Source: Gammaproteobacteria bacterium (GTDB lineage Bacteria > Pseudomonadota > Gammaproteobacteria > Chromatiales > Chromatiaceae). Taken from it: DNA of 64,000 bases. The stretch's first letter is position 1. Each line of letters opens with the position of its first letter. Shown here one piece after another: positions 20,292-28,484 of the stretch. Below the pieces are notes generated by a model, which saw only the letters and a list, made by a program, of their open reading frames with translations, did not search any database and had not been told where the DNA came from. The translations under genes and the position numbers were made by a program. Location: assembly GCA_020445415.1 (NCBI GenBank), contig JAGRGP010000026.1, forward strand, positions 62,001 to 126,000. The letters run 5' to 3'.

Positions 20292-20338
20292 TCAGGTTGG
20301 AATATCAGACATAATCTAACTAGCGGATTGTACATGAA

Positions 20339-21397
20339 TTATCCAAGAATCTCTCCATGTTCCACGTGGAACAAACGGTCAAACCCCCCATATCTTTCCA
20401 GTAATGGATCCGTAGATGTAATGATTACTTGAACATGTTCTTCTTTTAAGTGTTCCAACGCTTTTTCTCGATTCCCCGCATCCAACTCTGAACCGATGTC
20501 ATCGACGAGGAGGATCGACTCCAGTCCCGTTTTAATGTTCAGTAACTTCGCTTGAGTAAGAAACATCGCCATGGTAATCAACTTTTGTTGGCCTCTGGAA
20601 ATTCTCCGAATCAAATTTTCTCTTCCCAGTTTTAAAACCATATCCGCCCGATGCGGTCCATTTAAGGTAAATCCTCTCCTTTTATCCTGGTCGTTGCCAT
20701 TTAGTAAGGCTTCCTCCAAACTGGAATGTTGGGGCCATCCTTTTTTCCAAATAGTCTCAAGCGCGATATCCCCAACTAGAGAAGCAATATAGTTGGGGAA
20801 CAGCTGAGAAAACTCAGCCATGTAATTTTCTCGCATCTCATTGATCCGGGATCCACTGCTTACTAGTTCTTCTACCCATATATTTTCTAACTTGTTTCTT
20901 AACCTTAATGCTGCATTTCTCTGGGAAAGAGCCTTTTTGTATCTTTTAGAAAAGATTTGGTAAGAATGTTCCACGTGGAACACGCCCCACTCGACAAATC
21001 GTCTGCGAGTATCCGCTCCTCTTTCTACCAACTCATGAGATCGTGGTGTAAAAATCTGAAGAGGTACTTCTCTTACAAGATCGGACAACCTTTCCAAGCG
21101 TTGCCCATTTAGTCGAATCTCGGTCTGATTATGACTTACGTGGACGCCGACCCCGACAGTGCTATTAGGTTTGCAGATCTCTCCAAAGAGTTCGAGGTGT
21201 TCTTTTTCTTGAGAGATAGCCTTAGATATCTGATTATCCCGAAATGATCGTCCCCGAGATAATATGTAGGCTGCTTCTAGTAATGAGGTTTTCCCAGATC
21301 CATTAGGGCCAATAATTAAGTTCATCCTTTTATGGGGGTAAAACTCTGCCCCCACAATATTTCTCAGATTTTTTATTCTAATAGATCTAAATGGCAA
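20339..21397 (-). CDS. recF: DNA replication and repair protein RecF
   Basis: RecF is an SMC-like ATPase that helps load RecA at gapped DNA. The 352-residue protein starts MPFRSIRIKNLRN and has Walker A GPNGSGKTSLLEA near residue 35, the signature LSRG-like ISRGQQKL near 265 and Walker B ESILLVDDIGSELD near 290, the normal order and length for RecF. It lies between dnaN (165 bp upstream) and gyrB. Two perfect parS-type palindromes lie within the coding sequence, one at each end. In this minus-strand gene they encode parts of HVEHS (near residue 140) and FHVEHG (near the C-terminus). Confidence 0.97.
   Translation of the reverse strand: MPFRSIRIKNLRNIVGAEFYPHKRMNLIIGPNGSGKTSLLEAAYILSRGRSFRDNQISKAISQEKEHLELFGEICKPNSTVGVGVHVSHNQTEIRLNGQRLERLSDLVREVPLQIFTPRSHELVERGADTRRRFVEWGVFHVEHSYQIFSKRYKKALSQRNAALRLRNKLENIWVEELVSSGSRINEMRENYMAEFSQLFPNYIASLVGDIALETIWKKGWPQHSSLEEALLNGNDQDKRRGFTLNGPHRADMVLKLGRENLIRRISRGQQKLITMAMFLTQAKLLNIKTGLESILLVDDIGSELDAGNREKALEHLKEEHVQVIITSTDPLLERYGGFDRLFHVEHGEILG
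20358..20373. promoter_or_regulatory. parS: parS centromere site 1 (inside recF)
   Basis: TGTTCCACGTGGAACA is a perfect 16-bp palindrome. Its core matches the parS sequence used by chromosomal ParB proteins, including the Pseudomonas form GTTCCACGTGGAAC. A chromosomal ParB is encoded at 41908-42783. Confidence 0.88.
20967..20982. promoter_or_regulatory. parS: parS centromere site 2 (inside recF)
   Basis: The sequence is identical to the site at 20358 and lies 609 bp from it. Both are within about 4 kb of the probable origin, the usual location of parS clusters. Confidence 0.88.
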
Positions 21398-21561
21398 TCT
21401 TTGTTTCCGGTAGTTTGGTAGTATTCATAATAGAAAATGAACATCCATTAGTTAACGCCATCATCTCCCAGGATCTCGAAAAAAGGATAATGGGGCACCT
21501 AACTAACACAATAGCGATATTCTCTTCTCCCCAACATCCTTCTTAGTATTCTATCTAAGCC

Positions 21562-22662
21562 TCAGAGTCGCATCGGCATTACTACATACCGGCTATTCGA
21601 CGCCTGATCGCCTTCTATCAAACAACTACTATTAGAATCACTTAAAAACATTTTTACCTGATCTGTCTCCACAACATTCAATACTTCTATGAGATATCCC
21701 ACATTGAACCCAATCGCCAGGTCATCCCCTTCATATTGAATTTCTATTTCTTCCTTTGCCTCTTCCTGTTCCGGATTGTGTGCCAGTAACTCAAGCATTC
21801 CTTTAGTAAACTGGAATCTTATTCCACGGTACTTTTCGTTGGAAAGAATCGATGTTCGCTGTAACGCGTTCCTTAATACATCCCTATCCGCGGTTACGGT
21901 TTTGTCGGAGTGCATTGGAATCACCCTTTGATAGTCTGGAAACTTTCCATCGACAAGCTTTGAAGTGAATTGAGTTTTGCCTAAACTCACTCTCAAGTGA
22001 CTACCACTAACATCCAATTTAATTGCTTTTTCCGAATATGTTAACAGCCTGCCCAATTCCAAAACCGCCTTCCTCGGTATAATTATTTGAAAGTCCGCTC
22101 CTTGATTATCTATCCCCCCCACTTCGCTCATTGCCAACCGATGGCCATCTGTTGCGACCGTTCTTATTTTTCCCTCATTGAATTCAAAGAGCATTCCATT
22201 CAAATAGTACCTAACATCTTGCTGCGCCATTGCAAAATGGGTCTTATCTATAAGAGATTTGAGCTGCCCCTCTTTAACCGTGATTTGTTGATTGCTAACA
22301 ATTCCTTCGATAACTGGATAGTCTTGCGCCGGCAGAGTGCCTAAGCTAAACCGACTTCGTCCTGATCTTATCAATACCTTCTCATTTTCAGTTTCTATAG
22401 ATATATCTGATTTCTCCTGCAGCGCCCTGCAAATATCTATCAGTTTTCTTGCCGGCAAAGTGAAATCTTTATCTCCGTTTGAATCAACTTCGATGCTAGT
22501 TCTGATTTCTACTTCTAAATCGGTGGCAGTAACCATGAGAATTCCATTCCTAACATTAAGTAGGATATTGGCAAGTATGGGTAGGGTCTGCCGTCGCTCC
22601 ACTACACCCCCTATCTGTTGTAGCGGTTCGAGAAGCGTTTCTTTTGTGGTGTTGATCTTCAT
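21562..22662 (-). CDS. dnaN: DNA polymerase III beta sliding clamp
   Basis: DnaN forms the dimeric ring that tethers polymerase III to DNA. I start the gene at the ATG at 22662 (MKINTTKETLLEPLQQ), preceded by an AGAGAG ribosome binding site, rather than at the open extension to 22728. This gives 366 residues, exactly the E. coli length. Typical segments are VERRQTLPILANILL near the N-terminus, DGHRLAMSEV in the middle and the C-terminal RYVVMPMRL that forms the protein-binding pocket. It is downstream of dnaA, with a 226-bp A+T-rich gap, and upstream of recF. Confidence 0.98.
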   Translation of the reverse strand: MKINTTKETLLEPLQQIGGVVERRQTLPILANILLNVRNGILMVTATDLEVEIRTSIEVDSNGDKDFTLPARKLIDICRALQEKSDISIETENEKVLIRSGRSRFSLGTLPAQDYPVIEGIVSNQQITVKEGQLKSLIDKTHFAMAQQDVRYYLNGMLFEFNEGKIRTVATDGHRLAMSEVGGIDNQGADFQIIIPRKAVLELGRLLTYSEKAIKLDVSGSHLRVSLGKTQFTSKLVDGKFPDYQRVIPMHSDKTVTADRDVLRNALQRTSILSNEKYRGIRFQFTKGMLELLAHNPEQEEAKEEIEIQYEGDDLAIGFNVGYLIEVLNVVETDQVKMFLSDSNSSCLIEGDQASNSRYVVMPMRL

Positions 22663-22888
22663 TTCGAAGCTCTCTTTACTATAAATTATTTTATTAAAAT
22701 ACCTTCTTACTACTTTTATTAGTAACAAAAAAATATGTTAATAACATGATTTATCTTTTTAATTACAATTAGTTACAATTTTTTTTCTTGTATACTAAGT
22801 AGTCATAAGTTCGTGTGTTACCTGTTTAGAAGCTGTGAATGTCCTTGCGTTGCACTACCGTCTTACCTTTGTTAACAGTTTTTCCACA
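22663..22888. other. A+T-rich dnaA-dnaN intergenic region
   Basis: This 226-bp gap is conspicuously A+T-rich between about 22680 and 22800, with homopolymer runs of A and T. Near 22878 it contains TTTTCCACA, one mismatch from the DnaA box TTATCCACA. It may carry the dnaN promoter and could serve as a second origin element, as in some gammaproteobacteria. No gene is present. Confidence 0.5.
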
Positions 22889-24247
22889 TCAAATAGTCAG
22901 GGTCCTTAACAAGTTTGAAAAGTCCTCTTCTATTTTGCTATCGCTCTCCCGTAGTTCAACTATCTTTCTAGTGGCATACAGTACTGTGGTGTGATCTCTG
23001 CCACCAAAGGCCTCTCCAATCTCCGGTAAGCTGTGACTTGTCAGTTCCTTCGCCAATGCCATGGCTACTTGTCGCGGTCTGGCAATGGTCCTGGTGCGCT
23101 TGTTTGACAACAGGTCTGATGCTCGAATCTTGTAATATTCCGCAACCGTTTTTTGAATATTTTCTATGGAAACTTGCTTATCTTGCGCGGCCAGCATGTC
23201 CCGGAGTGAATCCTTAGCAAATTCCTGCGTTATTGGCTTCCCGGTAAATTCCGCATTGGCAATGATCCGACGAAGGGCGCCTTCGAGTTCCCGTATGTTT
23301 GATTTAACTCGCTGCCCGATGAAAAAGGCAACCTCATTTGGAAGTTCTATTCTGAACAGTTGATTCGCCTTGCTCTTTAAAATCGCGACTCGGGTTTCGA
23401 GATCAGGTGGCTCGATCGCTACGGTGAGTCCCCATCCAAATCGTGATTTGAGGCGCTCTTCCAATCCCTTAACCTCTTTTGGAAAGCGGTCACTAGTAAG
23501 GATGATTTGTTGCCTGGATTCGAAAAGCGCGTTGAATGTATGAAAGAATTCTTCCTGCGATCTTTCTTTGCCTCCAAAGAACTGCACGTCATCGATGAGC
23601 AGGGCATTGACTGACCGATATTTCTTCTTAAATGCCTCGATAGTGTTGTGTTGAAGTGCATTCACCATTTCCGCCACGAAACCCTCTGAATGGAGGTAGG
23701 TCACCCTAAAACCGGGGTTGTGCTGCAGAATCATGTTTCCTACGGCATGCATTAAGTGTGTTTTACCTAAACCCACTCCCCCGTAAATGAATAGCGGGTT
23801 GTAAACGGTTCCCGGATTCTCGCCTATTTGCACTGATGCGGCTCTGGCTAGTTGGTTGGATTTCCCTTCGACAAACGTATCGAAGGTGAAGTCGGGGTTA
23901 AGGTTGTTGTCGAGTTGGGATGTTCCCCCCGCAGCGGGAGGATTACTGCGCTGAGACGATGCGAGGGTGTGGCTGTTTGGTCCTTGCGAGCCGGCGATGC
24001 CGTTGCTAGACCGGCTGCCGATCTCAATAGAGATTTTTACGGGCTGATTTCTCGAAAAATCAAACAGAATTTTCTCGATCTGATCGAGATGGTGATTCTT
24101 GACCCAATTTAGGACAAATTGGTTAGGTGCCAACAAACGAATCCGATCCCGGTGCTCCTCCGCTTGTAAGGGTCTGATCCACGTATCGAACTGTTGAGAG
24201 GTCAACAACCCCTCAAGGCGATCCTTACATTTGTCCCAAAGATTCAT
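22889..24247 (-). CDS. dnaA: Chromosomal replication initiator DnaA
   Basis: DnaA binds DnaA boxes and melts the origin. The 452-residue protein has domain I ([22 protein letters not shown]) and a flexible Ser/Asn-rich domain II (about 75-115). The AAA+ domain III has Walker [10 protein letters not shown] at 156-164, Walker [10 protein letters not shown] and sensor-type [13 protein letters not shown]-binding domain IV carries the signature [15 protein letters not shown]. The ATG at 24247 gives the standard N-terminus MNLWDKC. It is the first gene of the leftward replication cluster and diverges from rpmH across the probable origin. Confidence 0.99.
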   Translation of the reverse strand: MNLWDKCKDRLEGLLTSQQFDTWIRPLQAEEHRDRIRLLAPNQFVLNWVKNHHLDQIEKILFDFSRNQPVKISIEIGSRSSNGIAGSQGPNSHTLASSQRSNPPAAGGTSQLDNNLNPDFTFDTFVEGKSNQLARAASVQIGENPGTVYNPLFIYGGVGLGKTHLMHAVGNMILQHNPGFRVTYLHSEGFVAEMVNALQHNTIEAFKKKYRSVNALLIDDVQFFGGKERSQEEFFHTFNALFESRQQIILTSDRFPKEVKGLEERLKSRFGWGLTVAIEPPDLETRVAILKSKANQLFRIELPNEVAFFIGQRVKSNIRELEGALRRIIANAEFTGKPITQEFAKDSLRDMLAAQDKQVSIENIQKTVAEYYKIRASDLLSNKRTRTIARPRQVAMALAKELTSHSLPEIGEAFGGRDHTTVLYATRKIVELRESDSKIEEDFSNLLRTLTI

Positions 24248-24364
24248 TTAGTAACTCTATGTTAATCCAGGCTATTAACTGACGACCGCGTAAGACCCGT
24301 TGTTGTCAAAATTGGCAGTTGAATGCGTGCCGACCAAGGCGAAGTCTACCCCGGTTCCCGGTGG

Positions 24365-24373
24365 TTATCCACA
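24365..24373 (+). promoter_or_regulatory. DnaA box TTATCCACA
   Basis: A perfect match to the high-affinity DnaA box consensus TTATNCACA, located between dnaA and rpmH. Confidence 0.8.
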
Positions 24374-24475
24374 GGATACCCGAGTCTTGGAGCCTTGGAG
24401 GAATACGTGGTAATCGTTTAGTGGCCAGTGCCCCCAAATCGGCCGGACAACTGTTCTTAACGCGGTAAAGGTTTA

Positions 24476-24505
24476 TTGACAGTTGTGTCGGTGGGGCGGT
24501 ATTCT
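24476..24505 (+). promoter_or_regulatory. Sigma-70 promoter of rpmH
   Basis: A perfect -35 TTGACA is followed by an 18-bp spacer and the -10 TATTCT. It would start transcription about 80 bp before the rpmH ATG. Confidence 0.75.
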
Positions 24506-24595
24506 ACGCGCCTTTTTTGTAGCGATCTCACCGACTTGCTATCTGCGTACACAAATGAGTAGGTTGGTCGGTCTTAGTCCACTTGGGATACTGTC

Positions 24596-24730
24596 ATGAA
24601 GAGAACTTTTCAGCCGAGTAATTTGAAGCGGGTTCGCACCCATGGATTCCGTGCGCGGATGGCTACTCGAAATGGCCGTAAAGTGATAAATGCGCGAAGA
24701 GCAAAAGGTCGAGCTCGCCTGATCCCCTGA
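24596..24730 (+). CDS. rpmH: 50S ribosomal protein L34
   Basis: A 44-residue basic ribosomal protein found by reading the sequence directly. The product starts [20 protein letters not shown] and continues [10 protein letters not shown], the unmistakable L34 pattern. It ends in RARLIP, two residues shorter than E. coli L34. It is immediately followed by rnpA in the conserved rpmH-rnpA arrangement, and its TGA stop overlaps the proposed CTG start region of rnpA. A good promoter lies upstream. Confidence 0.98.
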   Translation: MKRTFQPSNLKRVRTHGFRARMATRNGRKVINARRAKGRARLIP

Positions 24731-25116
24731 CCGGTCCAATCTTTACTGTTGATAGAAAACCGACGCGCTTTCCTAAGTCTAGGAAGCTGCTAACCAAGCA
24801 TTCTTACAACAGGGTTTTTGATCGGCCTAATAAATCCGTCGACTCGTGTTTTACGGTTCTCTGGAAAACCAACGAGTCGGATAGGGGTCGCTTAGGATTG
24901 GCGATTAGTAAAAAAGTCGTAAAACGGGCTGTAGATCGCAACCATCTAAAGCGGCTCGTGCGCGAAGGTTTTCGATATCATCAACACTGCCTGATGGGCG
25001 TCGATATTGTTGTGCTCGCCCGACATGGACTACCACTTGGAAGTAACGGTACTATTACCGATTCTCTTACGGGACACTGGAGAAGAATAGCCAAACGACT
25101 CGGACAGACATGCTAG
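24727..25116 (+). CDS. rnpA: Ribonuclease P protein component (start codon unresolved)
   Basis: RnpA is the protein cofactor of RNase P, which trims tRNA 5' ends. Family features in frame are [17 protein letters not shown] near the N-terminus, [27 protein letters not shown] (the RNR-type motif, where RNHLKR is diagnostic) and [10 protein letters not shown]. The conserved N-terminal segment begins near 24769, yet there is no ATG, GTG or TTG in frame upstream of it, back to the stop at 24679. The first TTG in frame (24898) would delete the first third of the protein. I drew the gene from the CTG at 24727, which overlaps the rpmH stop. An ATC at 24739 or an indel linking a TTG at 24749 are alternatives. 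Confidence 0.88.
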   Translation: MTGPIFTVDRKPTRFPKSRKLLTKHSYNRVFDRPNKSVDSCFTVLWKTNESDRGRLGLAISKKVVKRAVDRNHLKRLVREGFRYHQHCLMGVDIVVLARHGLPLGSNGTITDSLTGHWRRIAKRLGQTC

Positions 25117-25178
25117 TTCAGGGATGATGCAGCTCTCACTTGGCCTATCTACAGAGATCGCGTACGGATACGGTTATT

Positions 25179-25207
25179 TTGACAAATCTTTAGCGGATAG
25201 CGCTAAT
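25179..25207 (+). promoter_or_regulatory. Possible yidC promoter
   Basis: A perfect TTGACA is followed by a 17-bp spacer and GCTAAT, which matches the -10 consensus at four of six positions. It lies in the 132-bp gap where yidD is usually found. Confidence 0.4.
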
Positions 25208-25248
25208 CACTTGAGATTTGCTTATTTGCCAGATTGCTGGATTTCGTA

Positions 25249-26913
25249 ATGGACAATATTCGCCTCATACTGATTTTTTCTCTTGCTTTCATTGTCCTTA
25301 TGCTTTGGCAGGCGTGGAATGAAGACTACGGTCCGAAAGCGCCGGTGGTAACACAAGCGGGAGGTCAGCAGACCCCCCCCCCTGGCGAAGGAGAGTTAGC
25401 GCCATCCGTCCCCTTGGCTCCCGTCGCAGCCAGTACTGATCCCGGGATGGTAACAACCTCGGAAGGCACAGGTAGTGCTCCATCAAAGGGACAGACAGTA
25501 TTTGTTGAAACAGACCTCTATAGCATGGAGATTGATAGCCAGGGCGGAAACATTAAGAGTGTCCACCTAAAGCAATATCCTGTTTCACTTGAACAGCCGG
25601 ATGTCAAATTCCAGCTACTACGATCCTCTCCTCCCAACCTCTTTGTGGCCCAATCAGGCCTAATAAGTAGTAGTGCCGAAACCGCTCCCACCCACGAGGC
25701 TCTCTACCATGCCAAGCAGCAAACTTACTCTATGGACGCGGCTGATTCGCTGAAAGTAGAGCTGTTCTGGAAGGGTGAAACGGGTGTTCAAGTCACCAAA
25801 CGATATTATTTTAGTCGTGGATCTTACTTGGTGACAGTTGAGCACCTTGTGGAAAATGGGTCGACTTCCAACTGGGACGGGCGAGAGTACCGCCAGCTTA
25901 TCCGGAGTCAGCCCGCCGAGAACAGTGGAGACTCTCAGTTCCTTTACACCTACACCGGAGGGGCTATCTACAGTCCCGACGAGAAATACGAAAAGATCAA
26001 ATTTGAGGATATGGAGGAAAAGCCGCTCTCCCGGGATGTCTCGGGCGGATGGATCTCTATGCTTCAACACTACTTTCTTGGTGCGTGGATCCCCCCGGCA
26101 GGAGAAGTCGAGCATTTTTATACGAATGTCCTCCCTGACAAACGCTATGTACTGGGTGCTTACACTCAGCCCGTCAGTGTTGCTCCCGGCAACAGCCATA
26201 TCTTTAAGACCGGGTTTGTAGCCGGTCCCAAGCTCCAGGATGAGCTCGAAGCTATTGCCCCCGGGCTAGAGCTAACCGCTGACTATGGTTGGCTCACGGT
26301 ATTGGCCAAGCCGATATTCTGGTTGCTGAAGGCTATTCACGAAGTAATCGGTAATTGGGGTTGGTCCATCATTATCCTCACGCTAATCATCAAACTGGCC
26401 TTCTTTAAGTTATCTGAGACCAGTTATAAATCCATGGCGAACATGCGCAAGATGACGCCCAGGATTCAAGCGCTGAAGGATCGCTATGGCGATGACAAAC
26501 AGCGCATGAACCAGGCGATGATGGAGTTGTACAAAAAAGAAAAAATAAACCCATTGGGTGGCTGCCTCCCTATCCTCGTGCAGATCCCAGTGTTCATCGC
26601 CCTATATTGGGTACTCTTAGAGAGTGTTGAACTGCGCCAGGCTCCATTTGTGCTTTGGATAAAAGACCTCTCCCTCAAGGATCCATTCTTCGTGTTGCCG
26701 GTCATCATGGGCATCTCGATGTTCATTCAGCAGAAATTGAATCCGGCACCCCCAGATCCGATGCAAGCGAAAATCATGATGAGCTTGCCTTTCGTTTTCA
26801 CGGTGTTTTTCGCTTTTTTCCCGTCGGGGTTGGTCCTGTACTGGGTCACCAACAATATTTTGTCGATCGCTCAGCAATGGTATATCACCCGCCAGATAGA
26901 AAAAGCGGGATGA
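25249..26913 (+). CDS. yidC: Membrane protein insertase YidC
   Basis: YidC inserts proteins into the inner membrane, alone or with SecYEG. The 554-residue product (E. coli 548) begins [20 protein letters not shown], the first membrane helix. A Pro/Gly/Ala-rich linker and a large periplasmic beta domain follow (about 85-330). The conserved five-helix core starts at [20 protein letters not shown] and includes [20 protein letters not shown] and [21 protein letters not shown]. The frame extends to a TTG at 25234, but the ATG at 25249 gives the family start. yidD is missing from its usual place just upstream. mnmE follows. Confidence 0.98.
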   Translation: MDNIRLILIFSLAFIVLMLWQAWNEDYGPKAPVVTQAGGQQTPPPGEGELAPSVPLAPVAASTDPGMVTTSEGTGSAPSKGQTVFVETDLYSMEIDSQGGNIKSVHLKQYPVSLEQPDVKFQLLRSSPPNLFVAQSGLISSSAETAPTHEALYHAKQQTYSMDAADSLKVELFWKGETGVQVTKRYYFSRGSYLVTVEHLVENGSTSNWDGREYRQLIRSQPAENSGDSQFLYTYTGGAIYSPDEKYEKIKFEDMEEKPLSRDVSGGWISMLQHYFLGAWIPPAGEVEHFYTNVLPDKRYVLGAYTQPVSVAPGNSHIFKTGFVAGPKLQDELEAIAPGLELTADYGWLTVLAKPIFWLLKAIHEVIGNWGWSIIILTLIIKLAFFKLSETSYKSMANMRKMTPRIQALKDRYGDDKQRMNQAMMELYKKEKINPLGGCLPILVQIPVFIALYWVLLESVELRQAPFVLWIKDLSLKDPFFVLPVIMGISMFIQQKLNPAPPDPMQAKIMMSLPFVFTVFFAFFPSGLVLYWVTNNILSIAQQWYITRQIEKAG

Positions 26914-26935
26914 CGCTATATCCGGCGGTTACCCC

Positions 26936-28273
26936 GTGGAAACCATTGCGGCCATAGCCACCCCCCCTGGCAAGGGAGGTATTGGTGTCATCCGCATCTC
27001 TGGACCTCGGGTACGGGCTATCGCTGAAACGGTAATCGGGTGCTTGCCGAATCCCCGCCACGCCCATTTTTGTCAGTTCAGGGATGAGCGGGCACTAATG
27101 ATTGACGAAGGAATCGCCCTCTTTTTCCCCACCCCCCACTCTTTCACCGGAGAGGACGTGCTCGAACTCCAAGGCCATGGCGGCCCGGTAGTGCTCGATT
27201 TGCTGTTGCAGCGGGTGCTGGACTGCGGCGCGCGGTTGGCGCGGCCCGGCGAATACAGTGAGCGTGCTTTTCTCAATGATAAGCTTGACCTGACCCAAGC
27301 GGAGGCCATTGCGGATCTGATCGAAAGTGACACCCAAGTGGCGGCTCGGCTGGCGGTCCGTTCGCTACAGGGCGAGTTCTCCCGCCAAGTGCGATCGCTG
27401 GTGGAACGTTTGATCAGTCTTAGGGTATATGTGGAAGCGGCCATCGATTTTCCTGAAGAAGAAATCGATTTTCTCGGTGAAAGTAAGATCGGTACGGATT
27501 TACTCGCTCTGATCCAGGAACTCGAGGGGATCAAGCGATGTGCAACTACCGGCAGCTTGGTGCGGGAAGGTGTAACCTTGGTGATCGCCGGCTACCCAAA
27601 CGTCGGTAAATCCAGTTTGCTGAACGCGCTGGCCGGACATGATTCCGCCATCGTAACCTCGATAGCGGGCACCACTCGCGATCCGCTGCGGGAACGAATC
27701 GAAATCGATGGTTTACCATTGCTCTTGATTGATACCGCTGGATTGCGGGAGAGCGAGGATTTGGTGGAACAGGAAGGCGTGAGGCGGGCGAGGGAGCAGA
27801 TCGCCAACGCGGATCGTATTCTCTGGGTCTTTGACGACCAAGCGGGGCTGGGACATTCCATCACTGAGCAAGACGGTATGCCTAAAGGAGTGCCGATCAC
27901 GAAGATCCACAACAAAATTGATTTGAAGGGAACACCTCCATTTCTCGCTGAAACCCCCACCGGTATCGAGATCGGTCTTTCTGCCCTGACCGGTGAGGGA
28001 CTCGATCTACTGCGCGATCACATAAAAACAAGTGCGGGTTACCAGGGGAGTCAGGAGGGCCAATTCATTGCCCGACGGCGCCATCTTCATGCGTTAAATT
28101 CAGCTTGTGAGCACTTACTAGCAGGGTGGAACATCTTCGAGGAAAGTGGCTCGGGAGACCTGTTGGCGGAGGATCTACGCCAAGCTCAGAATATGCTGTC
28201 CGAGATTACGGGTGAGTTTTGCGCCGATGATCTCCTCGGGAGAATTTTTTCCAGTTTTTGCATTGGTAAATAA
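26936..28273 (+). CDS. mnmE: tRNA-5-carboxymethylaminomethyl-2-thiouridine GTPase MnmE
   Basis: MnmE works with MnmG (encoded at 38068) to install cmnm5U at the wobble position of certain tRNAs. The 445-residue protein starts at a GTG ([22 protein letters not shown] follows) and has the tetrahydrofolate-binding N-domain. The helical domain holds an embedded G domain with Walker [15 protein letters not shown], switch II DTAGLRE and NKID. The C-terminal CIGK carries the catalytically needed cysteine. The start is 22 bp after yidC, in the conserved yidC-mnmE order. No strong terminator was recognised downstream. Confidence 0.97.
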   Translation: METIAAIATPPGKGGIGVIRISGPRVRAIAETVIGCLPNPRHAHFCQFRDERALMIDEGIALFFPTPHSFTGEDVLELQGHGGPVVLDLLLQRVLDCGARLARPGEYSERAFLNDKLDLTQAEAIADLIESDTQVAARLAVRSLQGEFSRQVRSLVERLISLRVYVEAAIDFPEEEIDFLGESKIGTDLLALIQELEGIKRCATTGSLVREGVTLVIAGYPNVGKSSLLNALAGHDSAIVTSIAGTTRDPLRERIEIDGLPLLLIDTAGLRESEDLVEQEGVRRAREQIANADRILWVFDDQAGLGHSITEQDGMPKGVPITKIHNKIDLKGTPPFLAETPTGIEIGLSALTGEGLDLLRDHIKTSAGYQGSQEGQFIARRRHLHALNSACEHLLAGWNIFEESGSGDLLAEDLRQAQNMLSEITGEFCADDLLGRIFSSFCIGK

Positions 28274-28429
28274 AGACTATCTACTTTGCATTTGCTTGCC
28301 GACTACAATGGCTACACCGGTTATTCCCTAGTCAGACTACCCCATGGCTTGGATGATATTTCCGGCGCGAGAGGGTATGCACCTAACACGATAGTCAAAC
28401 ACGCAGGTAGTGTGCTACTGTCTTGACGA

Positions 28430-28442
28430 AACGATAATCGTT
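28430..28442. promoter_or_regulatory. Palindrome in the mmd operon promoter region
   Basis: AACGAT-A-ATCGTT is a perfect 13-bp palindrome lying just after a TTGACG element and 43 bp before mmdA, a typical place for a repressor operator. The 211-bp gap between mnmE and mmdA holds no gene. Confidence 0.4.
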
Positions 28443-28484
28443 AACATGGAAGTACCAACAATAGATAACAAGTAGAGGCGGGGA

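Larger units (their letters stand above)
24248..24595. other. oriC: Probable oriC region between dnaA and rpmH
   Basis: This 348-bp gap separates the divergent dnaA and rpmH genes, the classical position of oriC in pseudomonads and relatives. It contains one perfect DnaA box and the rpmH promoter, but I found no cluster of further perfect boxes and only a modest A+T-rich stretch. Leftward genes lie to its left and rightward genes to its right, as expected for leading-strand coding around an origin. No gene was found in it. Confidence 0.6.
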
